64,000 nucleotides of DNA from Candidatus Synchoanobacter obligatus (GCF_024259865.1 NZ_JAKUDN010000002.1:25001-89000), one strand, 5' to 3'. Positions 46,571 through 55,759 are shown, counted from the stretch's first letter. Notes: a model not told the origin generated them from the sequence alone. Translations and numbers: made by a program.

Positions 46571-47503
46571 TTAAATCCCGCCACTTAATAAGGCTTGCCT
46601 GTCATCCTCAACGCCATTAATGCAAAAATCCGTTTCCATCACAATACCCGCAGGCGCATTCATTTCTGCCTCCTGCACTAACGCCTCCACAATGGTTGGC
46701 ATCAAAACAGGACGGCTACTCGCCACCGCTTCTTCTGGTAATTGAGCAACGACCGGCACTTCATCATGAAAGGATCTATAATTTCTTGGTTGAATCGGTT
46801 TCATCTCACGATAATCACACTGATGCAAATGCAATTCTGTATATAATTTGTTTGAGACATCGATAAGATCAACACGATTTATTCTGTCGAGATGCGCCTG
46901 CTTTAAAGCATGGATCTTTTGTTCATCGTCAGAAGGTGAATGACAGCAACAACATAACCAATCCACGAATCTTCCGCCTGACACAGAGTCCAGAATTCTT
47001 TGATAATAGTACTCTACCAGCCCTTTAATTGCTGAAATATAGTGTCGATGAGCCAACTCAAAGTTAGCTTGATTTTTCTTAAAATTTTTACGACCTCTGG
47101 CATCATCAGGCTCTTTTAAAAAAAATGAGTACATCACCAATCGAGCCTCTTGCTTCTGTAGCATATTGAAATGACCAACAACAGTATCGACCAAACCCTT
47201 TGCGTGCCTCATCACCTCACCCCAGGTAGGATATAAGCTAAGCCTCAATACATACTCAAACGCGCCAATATAGCGTATTGCAGCCGGCAAAAATTTCAAC
47301 CCAAGAGATTGGAAAAATACCTGACGCCAATCAGAAAGCTCCTGCCCTGCCAACCAACCTTTAGAATCATCATAAAACTTCAAAACATCCTCAGGCCCTG
47401 TTTCAGCATCCATTTCTTTTCCGAGCAACTGCAAGATGTTAACACGACAACCTTCAATGACTGCATCTCTACTATCCAAATATCGCTCATGAATAGCCTG
47501 CAT
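46571..47503 (-). CDS. hypothetical protein with a Cys4 cluster
   Basis: A 310-residue protein of unknown family, mostly helical. Its ATG overlaps the stop of the upstream PNPOx gene (TAATG), so the two are coupled. Residues about 185-195 read FVDWLCCCCHSPSD: four consecutive cysteines beside aromatic residues, which could bind a metal or be an acylation site. The N-terminal part has aromatic-rich helices (WRQVFFQSLGLKFLP). No signal peptide. Confidence 0.7.
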   Translation of the reverse strand: MQAIHERYLDSRDAVIEGCRVNILQLLGKEMDAETGPEDVLKFYDDSKGWLAGQELSDWRQVFFQSLGLKFLPAAIRYIGAFEYVLRLSLYPTWGEVMRHAKGLVDTVVGHFNMLQKQEARLVMYSFFLKEPDDARGRKNFKKNQANFELAHRHYISAIKGLVEYYYQRILDSVSGGRFVDWLCCCCHSPSDDEQKIHALKQAHLDRINRVDLIDVSNKLYTELHLHQCDYREMKPIQPRNYRSFHDEVPVVAQLPEEAVASSRPVLMPTIVEALVQEAEMNAPAGIVMETDFCINGVEDDRQALLSGGI

Positions 47504-48066
47504 TATGCCTGAACCTCTTTCACCAACCAGCCTCCTTGATTGATGTATTGAAAGCGCTGATGCCCTTTATATTGAAGCCTTAAAAGATCTATCATATCTA
47601 TCTGCACATAACACACCACAAATGCATCCAAACCAACCAAAGGATCCGCCTTCAAATTCTCTCTTAGCCGCTCCTGGGATAAAGGCTCACCATCCCTATC
47701 TATACCAGGTGCTGGATATTGGTAGCACAATTTACTGGAGTCTTTCATCGTGTGCCAAATTCTTTTTGCTTCTTCATCACCATGGTGCATCACAACAGTA
47801 CCTTTTATTCGTATCTGCTCTTTTTCCAACCTATCGTAACCCAATAAAGATACTCGAGGATTCTTTATTATTGCCGCAATTTTTGGCGAGCCATGATGGG
47901 CATGAAAACGTACAGTAGCACTCTCAATACCCTGGAGAACAACTGAGCAGCATTCAACCTGCTGTGATTGATATGCCAAACTCAATACATGATAGGCATG
48001 AGAACGGCTATTCGCTGCCTCAAGCAATATACTCCAAATGTCATTTATTGTTTGATCTTCTTTCAA
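47503..48066 (-). CDS. PNPOx-like FMN-binding split-barrel protein
   Basis: About 187 residues from a TTG with GAGGAGG upstream; this site lies in the 3' end of rnfH, which it overlaps by 26 bases. The fold pattern SPKIAAIIKNPRVSLLGYD followed by EQIRIKGTVVMHH and a C-terminal LLRLQYKGHQRFQY matches pyridoxamine-phosphate-oxidase-type flavoproteins. The family includes PdxH and haem- or F420-linked oxidoreductases; the active-site residues of PdxH are not evident, so the substrate is open. Confidence 0.75.
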   Translation of the reverse strand: MKEDQTINDIWSILLEAANSRSHAYHVLSLAYQSQQVECCSVVLQGIESATVRFHAHHGSPKIAAIIKNPRVSLLGYDRLEKEQIRIKGTVVMHHGDEEAKRIWHTMKDSSKLCYQYPAPGIDRDGEPLSQERLRENLKADPLVGLDAFVVCYVQIDMIDLLRLQYKGHQRFQYINQGGWLVKEVQA

Positions 48067-48307
48067 GCAAGCGCCTCCTCTTCTCTTTAGGGTCAACGAG
48101 TAGCGGTGGATACAGCGCTATTCTATCACCTTCATTCAGGAGATAGTCGCCAGCAACCAACTTGCCATTAACCCCCACATAAGATTCAATAAACTCAAGC
48201 TCTAATATCCTTAGAGCCTCAGCAACTGTTACCAGACCTACCTGTAAACCACAAATACACCCTGTATGACCATCATACCACGCCACTTCAACGTACTGAC
48301 AACTCAT
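48041..48307 (-). CDS. rnfH: RnfH family protein
   Basis: An 88-residue ubiquitin-like beta-grasp protein (UPF0125). Visible pattern: YVEVAWYDG at the N-terminus, VAEALRILEL, and GDRIALYPPLLVDPKEKRRR at the C-terminus. RnfH is usually encoded beside ratA. Its start overlaps the ratA stop by 20 bases. Confidence 0.93.
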   Translation of the reverse strand: MSCQYVEVAWYDGHTGCICGLQVGLVTVAEALRILELEFIESYVGVNGKLVAGDYLLNEGDRIALYPPLLVDPKEKRRRLLERRSNNK

Positions 48308-48719
48308 CAGCCCTCCGACAAAATATATTTACCATATCACCCGCAACAAAATCAAATATTTTACCAAAAGTGTAGGCCACAAACATATCATTAAAAGCAT
48401 ACTCAATATCTAGTGAAACCAAAGATCCTTCTTCACTTTCCTGAAATAACCACTGACCATATAAATGAGAAAAATCCCCTTTCTTTAAAACAATGTCAAT
48501 ACGATGGTTTGGCCAGAGGGTGTTAACTGTGATCAAATCCCTTGAAATAAATCCTTGAGAAAACGTTAGGCGGCACAGCTTCTTCTCACTGCCTTCCTGC
48601 AATACCTCGCTCTTTGTGCAAAAAGGAATAAATAATCTGTAGGCTTCTGTATCATTCACTGCCTCATATAGCAATTCCACAGTGTGTTTAGAATAAACCT
48701 GCTTTGATAACTTTTTCAT
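48288..48719 (-). CDS. ratA: RatA-like START/COQ10-domain protein
   Basis: About 143 residues, starting at the ATG preceded by AAAGGA; a frame back to 48746 is less likely. The SRPBCC (COQ10/START-like) pattern is seen: VELLYEAVNDTEAYRLFIPF, CRLTFSQGF, WLFQESEEGSLVSLDIEYAF. Described members affect ribosome subunit joining or carry ubiquinone. It is divergent from smpB, the classical arrangement. Confidence 0.93.
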   Translation of the reverse strand: MKKLSKQVYSKHTVELLYEAVNDTEAYRLFIPFCTKSEVLQEGSEKKLCRLTFSQGFISRDLITVNTLWPNHRIDIVLKKGDFSHLYGQWLFQESEEGSLVSLDIEYAFNDMFVAYTFGKIFDFVAGDMVNIFCRRADELSVR

Positions 48720-48788
48720 AAATCCTTTGTTCTTGCCATTAAACACCTAATTAGTGTAACATACGTCATTTAAGTTAGCTAAGTCAAC

Positions 48789-49256
48789 ATGAAAAAATCC
48801 ATAAAAACCTTTGCCACAAATCGAAAAGCCTCCTTTCTTTACGCTCTTGAAACCCGCTATGAAGCAGGACTGGTGCTGCAAGGTTGGGAAGTTGTCGCCA
48901 TCCGACAAGGACAGATCAATCTGGCCAATAGCTACATCAGCATTAAAAATAGTGAAGCGTACCTAATCAGCGCACATATAACACCCTTAAAAACGTGCAC
49001 CAGTGAAACAGCATCACCAGAGCGGCCCAGAAAGCTTTTGCTTAACCGTAGAGAACTTAGTAAACTAACTGGAGCTACTGCTCAAAAAGGAATGTCCATC
49101 GTGCCACTGCGTTTGTATCTAAAATCAGGCAAATTAAAACTGGAAATCGCACTTGCCAAAGGTAAGAAAAATTATGACAAAAAACAAAGCCTAAAGGAGA
49201 AAGACATTCAAAGGGAGCAGCTTAGATCATTGAAAGACTTTAGGAGAAATGAATGA
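48789..49256 (+). CDS. smpB: tmRNA-binding protein SmpB
   Basis: A 155-residue beta-barrel protein that carries tmRNA to stalled ribosomes. Features are the N-terminal ATNRKASFLYALETRYEAGL, the barrel segment VLQGWEVVAIRQGQINLANS, and the lysine-rich tail KNYDKKQSLKEKDIQREQL. Its partner RNA ssrA lies about 1.6 kb downstream. The stop overlaps the next ATG (ATGA). Confidence 0.97.
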   Translation: MKKSIKTFATNRKASFLYALETRYEAGLVLQGWEVVAIRQGQINLANSYISIKNSEAYLISAHITPLKTCTSETASPERPRKLLLNRRELSKLTGATAQKGMSIVPLRLYLKSGKLKLEIALAKGKKNYDKKQSLKEKDIQREQLRSLKDFRRNE

Positions 49257-50323
49257 AAACTCAAAACAAGTTATTCACCATACTTTGGTTTAGCTTAGCT
49301 TGTATTGCCACCCTCGGCACCGTTCTCTATGCCTTAAAAGGCCACCTAATTCCTGTCATTGGTGCAACAGTATTCATTTATTTGACCCAACCCATCCAGA
49401 ACTTACTCAAAAACTCCGGCTTATCTAACCGTAGTTCTGCACTCATTATTTCATTAACACTGTTTGCAATCATCTGTTTTGTGTTACTACAAGGACTACC
49501 TATCTTAGCATCTGACCTGACTTGGATTATCAAACAGCTGCCTTCTAGCATTGAAACTACCTATAATCATATTAATACACTATTAGAGCCTTATGACATT
49601 CAAATAAGCGGCAGTGACCTTCCCTCAATTGTAAAGCAAACGCTTTCCAACAAAGACATTAATGCACTACAAAGCATACCCTCCATTGTTAGCTCAACAA
49701 TACGTCGATTTATTGATGTGGTGCTATTCTTCACAAGCTTTCTATTCTTACCACTATTTTTCTTCTTCGCACTTCAGCATGGTGACTACATCATTGATGC
49801 ACTTCTATCCGTCGTCCCACCAATAATTCGTAAAGATACCGCAGAGTTTCTAACTATTGTACACCAAACAATGTCTGCTTGGATCGCCGGCTATGGGAGC
49901 ATCATAATTTTCTTATGTATTCTCTACTCTATAGGATTCCTAGTTCTAAGCATTCCTTATGCCATTACTTTAGGCATTATCACCGGCTTGCTCTATATTA
50001 TTCCCGCAGTAGGGCCGCTGATTGCTCTTGTCCTCACAAGCACAATCACCATTGCAACTTATGGATTAAATGCTTGGCATATTGTACAAGTCATCCTACT
50101 ATTCTCAACGCTACAAATCATCGAGGGCTTTATACTGTCTCCATTCTTTATTGGCAACAAACTGGGATTAAACCTTCCCCTGCTACTGTTTTCTATTCTC
50201 GTTGGTGGTGGGCTATTCGGAGGCGCAGGTATTGTTCTCTCTGTACCCATTGCTTCAATCATTAAGAAAGTCATTCTACTAATGAAACAAAAGCAATCTT
50301 CTGACTGGATCTATGACAATTAA
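49253..50323 (+). CDS. AI-2E family transporter (PerM-like)
   Basis: A 356-residue membrane protein with about eight helices and the family region GVITGLLYIIPAVGPLIALV-like (GIITGLLYIIPAVGPLIALV) and GGGLFGGAGIVLSVPIASI near the C-terminus. Members export autoinducer 2 or act as Na+/H+ antiporters. AGGAG precedes its ATG; it overlaps smpB and is probably co-transcribed. Confidence 0.92.
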   Translation: MKTQNKLFTILWFSLACIATLGTVLYALKGHLIPVIGATVFIYLTQPIQNLLKNSGLSNRSSALIISLTLFAIICFVLLQGLPILASDLTWIIKQLPSSIETTYNHINTLLEPYDIQISGSDLPSIVKQTLSNKDINALQSIPSIVSSTIRRFIDVVLFFTSFLFLPLFFFFALQHGDYIIDALLSVVPPIIRKDTAEFLTIVHQTMSAWIAGYGSIIIFLCILYSIGFLVLSIPYAITLGIITGLLYIIPAVGPLIALVLTSTITIATYGLNAWHIVQVILLFSTLQIIEGFILSPFFIGNKLGLNLPLLLFSILVGGGLFGGAGIVLSVPIASIIKKVILLMKQKQSSDWIYDN

Positions 50324-50655
50324 CCAGGAGGCCAGCTAAAACCTCTTCCTCCAAGCAAATGTACATGTAAGTGATAGACACTCTGGCAAGCATCAGGGCC
50401 ATTGTTAATCACAACACGATAACCAGTCTCCAAGCTTAATTGTTTTGCGACCTTATTCGCAACCAGCATCAGGCGCCCTAGCAACGCCTCATCTTCCAAA
50501 TCAGCATCCTCTAACATTTTAAGTGGCTTCCTTGGCACAACCAATACATGAATTGGTGCCTGGGGGTTTTGATCATAAAAAGCCACACAAGATTCATCCT
50601 CGTGCAAAAACTCTACTGGTATCTCACCATCAATGATTTTTTGGAAAACAGACAT
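50320..50655 (-). CDS. hinT: HIT-family nucleotide hydrolase
   Basis: A 111-residue HinT-type protein that hydrolyses adenosine phosphoramidates. The histidine triad H-x-H-x-H (H95, H97, H99 in VYHLHVHLLGG) and PRKP turn are present. Its ATG overlaps the stop of the Trm112-like gene (TAATG). It converges with the AI-2E gene (4-base overlap). Confidence 0.95.
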   Translation of the reverse strand: MSVFQKIIDGEIPVEFLHEDESCVAFYDQNPQAPIHVLVVPRKPLKMLEDADLEDEALLGRLMLVANKVAKQLSLETGYRVVINNGPDACQSVYHLHVHLLGGRGFSWPPG

Positions 50656-50840
50656 TACTTCTCCTCTATCAAGCACTCTCTTGCTTGGTCATACCTAAGG
50701 ACCGGCACACCATCTCGAATTGGATAAGCCATCTGTGATAACTGGCAGTATAGCTCACCTGATGGCTCTAAAAACTGTAAGGCTCCCCCAGTCAAGGGAC
50801 ACACCAAATGCCGAAGCATTTCTTTATTAAACTCTATCAT
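50655..50840 (-). CDS. Trm112/YcaR-like zinc-ribbon-type protein
   Basis: About 61 residues: EFNKEMLRHLVCPLTGGALQ at the N-terminus and AYPIRDGVPVLRYDQAR in the C-terminal half, the pattern of YcaR/Trm112. The CPVC-type pair is reduced to CPLT, so only one of the usual cysteines remains there, and a second single cysteine follows (YCQLS). Trm112 proteins activate methyltransferases. The candidate starts at 50843/50840 lie directly after the tmRNA 3' end, leaving no ribosome-binding site outside the RNA gene. Confidence 0.8.
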   Translation of the reverse strand: MIEFNKEMLRHLVCPLTGGALQFLEPSGELYCQLSQMAYPIRDGVPVLRYDQARECLIEEK

Positions 50841-50844
50841 CATT

Positions 50845-51208
50845 TGGAGGCGGCGGGAGTCGAACCCGCGTCCGCCCATACTCCACTTCAAGCTCTACAT
50901 GTTTAGAACTACTGTTTCTTTAACCCAAGTAACATCAGTAGCCACACACTACTTGAGCGATCTCTAAGTGTTAAGTTACCAAGATGAGAAACCCTGACAA
51001 CCGGTCCTACCTAAATATGACTCCTAAATAAAAAGGGATAGGCACCCTTTTAATAGAAGGTAATTAAGCAGCTAGTGCTGCTTGCTTACTAAATGCTTTT
51101 GATTTGTTTGCATTTATTTTAAGTTACTGAATTTTTTTACGAGAATATCAGTATGACTCGACATGCACAATCAGCTTCGCTATAAACGTCGAAACCAAAT
51201 TCGCCCCC
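50845..51208 (-). ncRNA. ssrA: transfer-messenger RNA (tmRNA)
   Basis: One-piece tmRNA of about 364 nt. The 5' end GGGGGCG pairs with the 3' CGCCTCC (one G-U pair) to form the acceptor stem; the TTCGAC T-loop element stands in GGGTTCGACTCCC, and the 5' side shows TTGGTTTCGACG. The tag frame at 51064-51111 reads ANKSKAFSKQAALAA then TAA. The 3' CCA is not encoded (A, then AATG). It works with SmpB to free stalled ribosomes and mark nascent chains for proteolysis. Confidence 0.97.
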
Positions 51209-51223
51209 TAACAGGATTACCTT

Positions 51224-51253
51224 ATAGTACCACGAAAATACTAATGATGTCAA
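51224..51253 (-). promoter_or_regulatory. tmRNA promoter
   Basis: On the minus strand, TTGACA (51253-51248) and TACTAT (51229-51224) with an 18-base spacer, ending 15 bases before the tmRNA 5' end. The -35 box overlaps the stop codon of the upstream gene. Confidence 0.65.
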
Positions 51254-52560
51254 AATCGTAAACTGTCTATAACACTGCCGCCTGGCATCAGCTGCTCTTC
51301 TACCCCAGTTTTAGGTTTTTTGGGATAGCAGCACAAATATTTCATTTTGATTTTCAAAAACAACAATTCATAACGGCCAACATTAGCCTCTTTCACCGCC
51401 GGCAATGCATTATGCAACGCCAACCTTAAAAACTTTTTTTCATAAAACTCTAAAGGTTCCTGCATAATTGAGCACACAAGATTATTGGCTTCCAAGGCCA
51501 GAACCTCCTTGAGCTCATCTTGCTGGGCCACTTTTTGCAACCAAGAGATATGGTGCGACTCAAACTTCCGTCGGTACTTCCATAACACATATCTCAATAA
51601 ATCCCTCATGCACAGTTTTAAACTTTTAAAATCATAATAACGTGCCGGGCGCCACAAAACACCATACTTTAAAACCAAATCTCGACGGAAGTTTTCTCCT
51701 GACTGACCCGTTCCTATTGCTGTGAGCATATCAAAACTCCTCATACCCCCACCCTCATCAGGCAGTCGATCATTATCCTCAACGATCAAATAACGAAATT
51801 TCTCAACCTCTTTTCCCTGACTTACCAGTGGCATTAACCCTTCCAGAATGGCTGAATGATTTGCACCATTACGCAACTGAGATGATACGTCAATAGTTCT
51901 ATTGTAACGCGGACTCCTGGCAAGCTTCACAAGACGCTTCATGAACATAAGATACGCCTTATATAATAACCACTCAGTGGCCAATGCCCGCTCATATGAC
52001 TGCTCCATATCTCTGTATAACACAACCATTTTATGGAACCATAGCCAATCAAACAAACATTTAATGCCATCATTTTGGTACTTCAAACTTCTTTGAGCAA
52101 TCCTAACCCACTCACTGGGCAAGACACACCAATCATGCTTCATACACATCTCTTTAATGAGCCGCACTGCTGGCTCATTAGATACCGTTACCGCATAAAG
52201 CAACGCAGGTCCTATGCCGGCAGGCCTATAGCTTCCACTACATGCCTTGTCTCCTCTACCCTCTCTAGGAATTCTACGATGTAATTTGGCTCGATGGTCT
52301 GGCATATGTAACAACCGACACTCAGAACATTGAAACAGCTTTTCATGATAAGATCTTAACAATGACGCTACCTTAGATTCCTTTGTTTCCCAAGGTGCAG
52401 GGGACTGCAACAACCCACCCCACTCCTGCAGAAACCAATCAGAGAATTGTATCTCAAGGTCATCAGCTTCCTCAGACTCAAATTGATCATATTCCTCCGC
52501 TATCTCACCTGCCCTTATTGCATCAGATCCACCACTAAACAACCGTGTCAATCCCATCAT
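51250..52560 (-). CDS. hypothetical protein
   Basis: A 436-residue protein of unknown family; GGAGA precedes the ATG, which lies 26 bases inside the 3' end of the 998-residue flavoprotein gene. The N-terminal third has an acidic stretch (EYDQFESEEADDLEIQF), then CSECRLLHMPDHRAKLHRR, a possible zinc site. ALLYAVTVSNEPAVRLIKEM is ankyrin-like but isolated. The C-terminal part is basic and includes YLCCYPKKPK. No membrane helices. Confidence 0.65.
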   Translation of the reverse strand: MMGLTRLFSGGSDAIRAGEIAEEYDQFESEEADDLEIQFSDWFLQEWGGLLQSPAPWETKESKVASLLRSYHEKLFQCSECRLLHMPDHRAKLHRRIPREGRGDKACSGSYRPAGIGPALLYAVTVSNEPAVRLIKEMCMKHDWCVLPSEWVRIAQRSLKYQNDGIKCLFDWLWFHKMVVLYRDMEQSYERALATEWLLYKAYLMFMKRLVKLARSPRYNRTIDVSSQLRNGANHSAILEGLMPLVSQGKEVEKFRYLIVEDNDRLPDEGGGMRSFDMLTAIGTGQSGENFRRDLVLKYGVLWRPARYYDFKSLKLCMRDLLRYVLWKYRRKFESHHISWLQKVAQQDELKEVLALEANNLVCSIMQEPLEFYEKKFLRLALHNALPAVKEANVGRYELLFLKIKMKYLCCYPKKPKTGVEEQLMPGGSVIDSLRF

Positions 52561-55531
52561 AATACTGCTCTCCTTGTTGGTGTTTATGCTTTGTCCAATT
52601 ACGGTATAGTGCCGCTCTATCCGCCTGAATCACCTGCTTGGATATAAGGTGCCCCACATCAATCAACTCGATAGGCTGGTTTTGCCAAGAGCATGCATAG
52701 ACAGCTTTCAATGCCGTGCCATCATCAGCAACCTGCCATTGGATACACTGACCACATATTCCCTTCAAACCACACATCATCGGCCCATCAACAACCGCAC
52801 TCACAGATTTTGCTGCTAAGTTTAGTGTTTGATAATATTGTAGCATTGCCCCTTGCACACAAAAATAGATATCTTGAGATGAGTTAACATCTTCTAATAG
52901 TGCCTCTGTTACTTTAATGACTGAAAAACGATCTCCTAATTTTTGATCAATCTCAGTATCAGCATATAGGACCACACGCTTTCCTTGAGCGGTCAAAGCA
53001 TAAGCTATTGCACATGCCCAAATCATACCCATTTTATCCGCCACAACCAACACGTTGTCTGAACATTTTTTGGCCACAAGACGCGTACCAATAGGGCCTT
53101 GAATGCCCATAACCCTCCCCGTCAATAGCGCTTGAGCATGGTCTACCAAAACCCACGCCTCCGTTGGTGTCACCACCACAGCATTCACAATGGATTGGGT
53201 TTGATCTGGCGTATAAACCACCAATTTGAGATAACTGCCAATAGGAAGATTGCGCTCGCTGGAAATATTGATGATCATGATATCACCGCTCTGTTTGATA
53301 CCCATCGCACGAATACCAATCGTATCATGAATTTTTTGCACACAGAGCTCATGACCCGAGACCAAAGAGGCCACCATAGACTGTGTGTCTTTTGCAGACG
53401 CAAGAGCACCAACAACACTTCCTTGATACTCTGGATGCAAATCTCCTAAAATCGTCACATAATTGGGAAAGACCTCTGACTCAGCCGTTGCATGTCCAGA
53501 CCTTTTGTAATAGCCACCTTCAGTCTGTAAATCTGATCTATGCTCATAAAAATATGACACATTCGGTTTTGACCCTGTTGCAAACAGTACCGTTGCTGCG
53601 GGCAAAGCAGACTCTTTGTCCTCAATGCGACACAGCAAATTTGAAACATACCCACTTTTATCTGTTATTGCTCGTTCTACATGGCAATGCTCGATATAGT
53701 GAACGCCTTGCTCAAGTGCTTTTGTTAATTCAATATGGTTTGTACGATAAGCTGGGCTCTCTTGCATACTGCGACGGTACAACACGCTAACACCACCACA
53801 AGCATCAATAAATTCTTTTATTTTTTCTGGCTGACCCAATCTCCGGTACTCACGAACCTTGCGGCCATGCTCTAACCAAACCAACACTTTTTCCGCTCTA
53901 TATTCATCCATACCATGGCAAAGTAGGTCGTTATTGACCTGGTCGAACCAAAAAGCCACTTGCTCAACCCAGCGGATATAATACACCAATGCTTCTGTAG
54001 CCGCATCAATGGCCGTCAGCCCACCTCCAACCACCCTGATGGGCAAGCTCATTCCCCACTGTAACGTTTGATGCATCACGCCGGTGGTTTGAAGATGCAT
54101 TAAAAACTCATTGGCAAACATCATCCCTGGATGTTTTTGGACAGGGTGTGCTTGCGGCAGACCCGCACCAGTTGCCAACACAACCTGTGAGAACCCAAGT
54201 TCCTGTAATCGGGTTAAGGTTAATGCACCACCAAAACGCGTATTCCCCTGCATGGAAAACCTGGGAAACCGGTATAACAAAACCCATAATAATGCTAACA
54301 AACGCTTGTCCCATCGCGCCGTGACACCATAGTCCATCACGCCACCCAGCCCAAGAGGGACGCCCTCCATAAATGCTTTTGCCCAAGGATAAAAATCTTT
54401 TATAGGAGATGATATGTCTCCTTTTTCTGCCCTAATGGGCAAACCATCAAATGCAAAAACTTGTGCCCCTTTTCTAAGAAGGTAATAACTCATGGCAGCG
54501 CCTGCAGGGCCCATACCAATAACAGCAGCATTACCACCAAACTTATGCGTTAGCATATAATCTTTTTGCTGTAATGGGTTCCACCTTGCAAGCAATAAAT
54601 ATATTTCAGCACCGTATGGTAAAGATAACACCATAGAAAGGGTATTGGACTCAACACTGGGCGTATCCACAGGATCAAACTTTTGATAAATACACGCAGC
54701 CATACAGTCATTACAGATTCTATCTCCCGTTAAAATACATAAAGGGTTGTCTATCATGGTCATCGCCAAACTTGCAATGATCGATTTCTTTTTTCGCAAT
54801 ACATGCATCTGGGAGATCTTCTGCCCCAAAGGGCAACCTGTCAATGCTTTCCCCAAAGGATTGATTTTGTACGTTTGGGTACGTCGATCTATCAAACCTT
54901 TTGAGCAGCTGTCATTGTCCTTAAAATGGCAATCAATACAATAGTTGACTTGGCGCTCTATTTTCCCTGCGTCTAATGTCGCGCCAGTAAACGTGTAATC
55001 CGTTCGAAGCACTGGCGATTTTACTGTGACCAAATGCTCAAACACCATCTTTTTTGGAATATTAAAAATTTGCCAGTGTATAAATGGCTCTGATTGCGTT
55101 ATCCAGACATACTGACACCATTCAGATAACGCCGCTTTTGAAAACTTCTTTAACAGCCCATTGATGCACACTACTTCATCATTGAGTGTTTTTGCATAGT
55201 CATGCACTGAATTGGCAATAATATTTTCAGGCGCTGTTCTCAGTTTACGAATCGCAGGCTTTGATATTTCCTGATAAAAATATTCACAAACATCATAATA
55301 GTGCAGCTTTTGCTGTAACTGATCGTATGCTTCATGAACACCAAATTGCGCTACAAGAAAATCATTTAAGGCTTCAGACAATGCTAATATCTTGTCATCA
55401 CCAAGGGAGGTACCAGCACGAAACTGCAATAGCAATGCCGCTAAAGGGCTCTCTAAGCTCGTCAAGAAACACTGGTCAACCTCTTGGGTATGTTTTAACT
55501 CTGTTAATTGTGCACGAGTCAACTTCATCAT
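52535..55531 (-). CDS. multidomain iron-sulfur flavoprotein oxidoreductase (GltD-like plus PyrK-like)
   Basis: A 998-residue fusion. The N-terminal half has two cysteine groups suited to 4Fe-4S clusters (C198, C201, C209, C233; C273, C276, C280). Next come a GltD/PreT-type FAD domain with GMGPAG at 339-344 and an NAD(P) domain with VVGGG at 500-504, and ATGSKPN near 651. The C-terminal part resembles the PyrK ferredoxin-reductase-like subunit, with a [2Fe-2S] pattern C920, C926, C929, C947 in CGLKGICGQC. It should move electrons between NAD(P)H and an iron-sulfur partner; the substrate is not evident. Confidence 0.85.
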   Translation of the reverse strand: MMKLTRAQLTELKHTQEVDQCFLTSLESPLAALLLQFRAGTSLGDDKILALSEALNDFLVAQFGVHEAYDQLQQKLHYYDVCEYFYQEISKPAIRKLRTAPENIIANSVHDYAKTLNDEVVCINGLLKKFSKAALSEWCQYVWITQSEPFIHWQIFNIPKKMVFEHLVTVKSPVLRTDYTFTGATLDAGKIERQVNYCIDCHFKDNDSCSKGLIDRRTQTYKINPLGKALTGCPLGQKISQMHVLRKKKSIIASLAMTMIDNPLCILTGDRICNDCMAACIYQKFDPVDTPSVESNTLSMVLSLPYGAEIYLLLARWNPLQQKDYMLTHKFGGNAAVIGMGPAGAAMSYYLLRKGAQVFAFDGLPIRAEKGDISSPIKDFYPWAKAFMEGVPLGLGGVMDYGVTARWDKRLLALLWVLLYRFPRFSMQGNTRFGGALTLTRLQELGFSQVVLATGAGLPQAHPVQKHPGMMFANEFLMHLQTTGVMHQTLQWGMSLPIRVVGGGLTAIDAATEALVYYIRWVEQVAFWFDQVNNDLLCHGMDEYRAEKVLVWLEHGRKVREYRRLGQPEKIKEFIDACGGVSVLYRRSMQESPAYRTNHIELTKALEQGVHYIEHCHVERAITDKSGYVSNLLCRIEDKESALPAATVLFATGSKPNVSYFYEHRSDLQTEGGYYKRSGHATAESEVFPNYVTILGDLHPEYQGSVVGALASAKDTQSMVASLVSGHELCVQKIHDTIGIRAMGIKQSGDIMIINISSERNLPIGSYLKLVVYTPDQTQSIVNAVVVTPTEAWVLVDHAQALLTGRVMGIQGPIGTRLVAKKCSDNVLVVADKMGMIWACAIAYALTAQGKRVVLYADTEIDQKLGDRFSVIKVTEALLEDVNSSQDIYFCVQGAMLQYYQTLNLAAKSVSAVVDGPMMCGLKGICGQCIQWQVADDGTALKAVYACSWQNQPIELIDVGHLISKQVIQADRAALYRNWTKHKHQQGEQYYDGIDTVV

Positions 55532-55585
55532 TTACAAGACCCTAGATACTGATATACTAGAATCAGTCAAGCAGGATTCCTGACC

Positions 55586-55759
55586 ATGTTTCATTTTTTT
55601 AAACGCAATCTTCGTCATTACTATGTTAGCCCTCTAGATCTTGCTTTAAGTTCGCTCAGAAAAAAACGCCCACAAACACCCTCACAAAAGTATGAATCGG
55701 AAAAGCACCTAAAAGTTATGCAATTGAGAGACAAACCAGCCAAAAACACCAATTATTAA
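55586..55759 (+). CDS. small hypothetical basic protein
   Basis: A 57-residue frame starting FHFFKRNLRHYYVSPLDLAL, with AGGA nine bases before the ATG and a TATACT-like box about 30 bases upstream. It fills the gap between the flavoprotein gene and grxD and overlaps the grxD end by four bases. It is basic and Ser/Pro-rich in its second half. No family recognised. Confidence 0.5.
   Translation: MFHFFKRNLRHYYVSPLDLALSSLRKKRPQTPSQKYESEKHLKVMQLRDKPAKNTNY

Noticed and set aside
49879-50265. 128-residue frame inside the AI-2E permease gene
   Set aside because: Same strand, other frame, with His/Cys/Arg-rich composition untypical of a real protein here.
54108-54386. 92-residue frame within the flavoprotein gene
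   Set aside because: Out-of-frame shadow on the same strand; the main frame carries clear FAD and Fe-S motifs.
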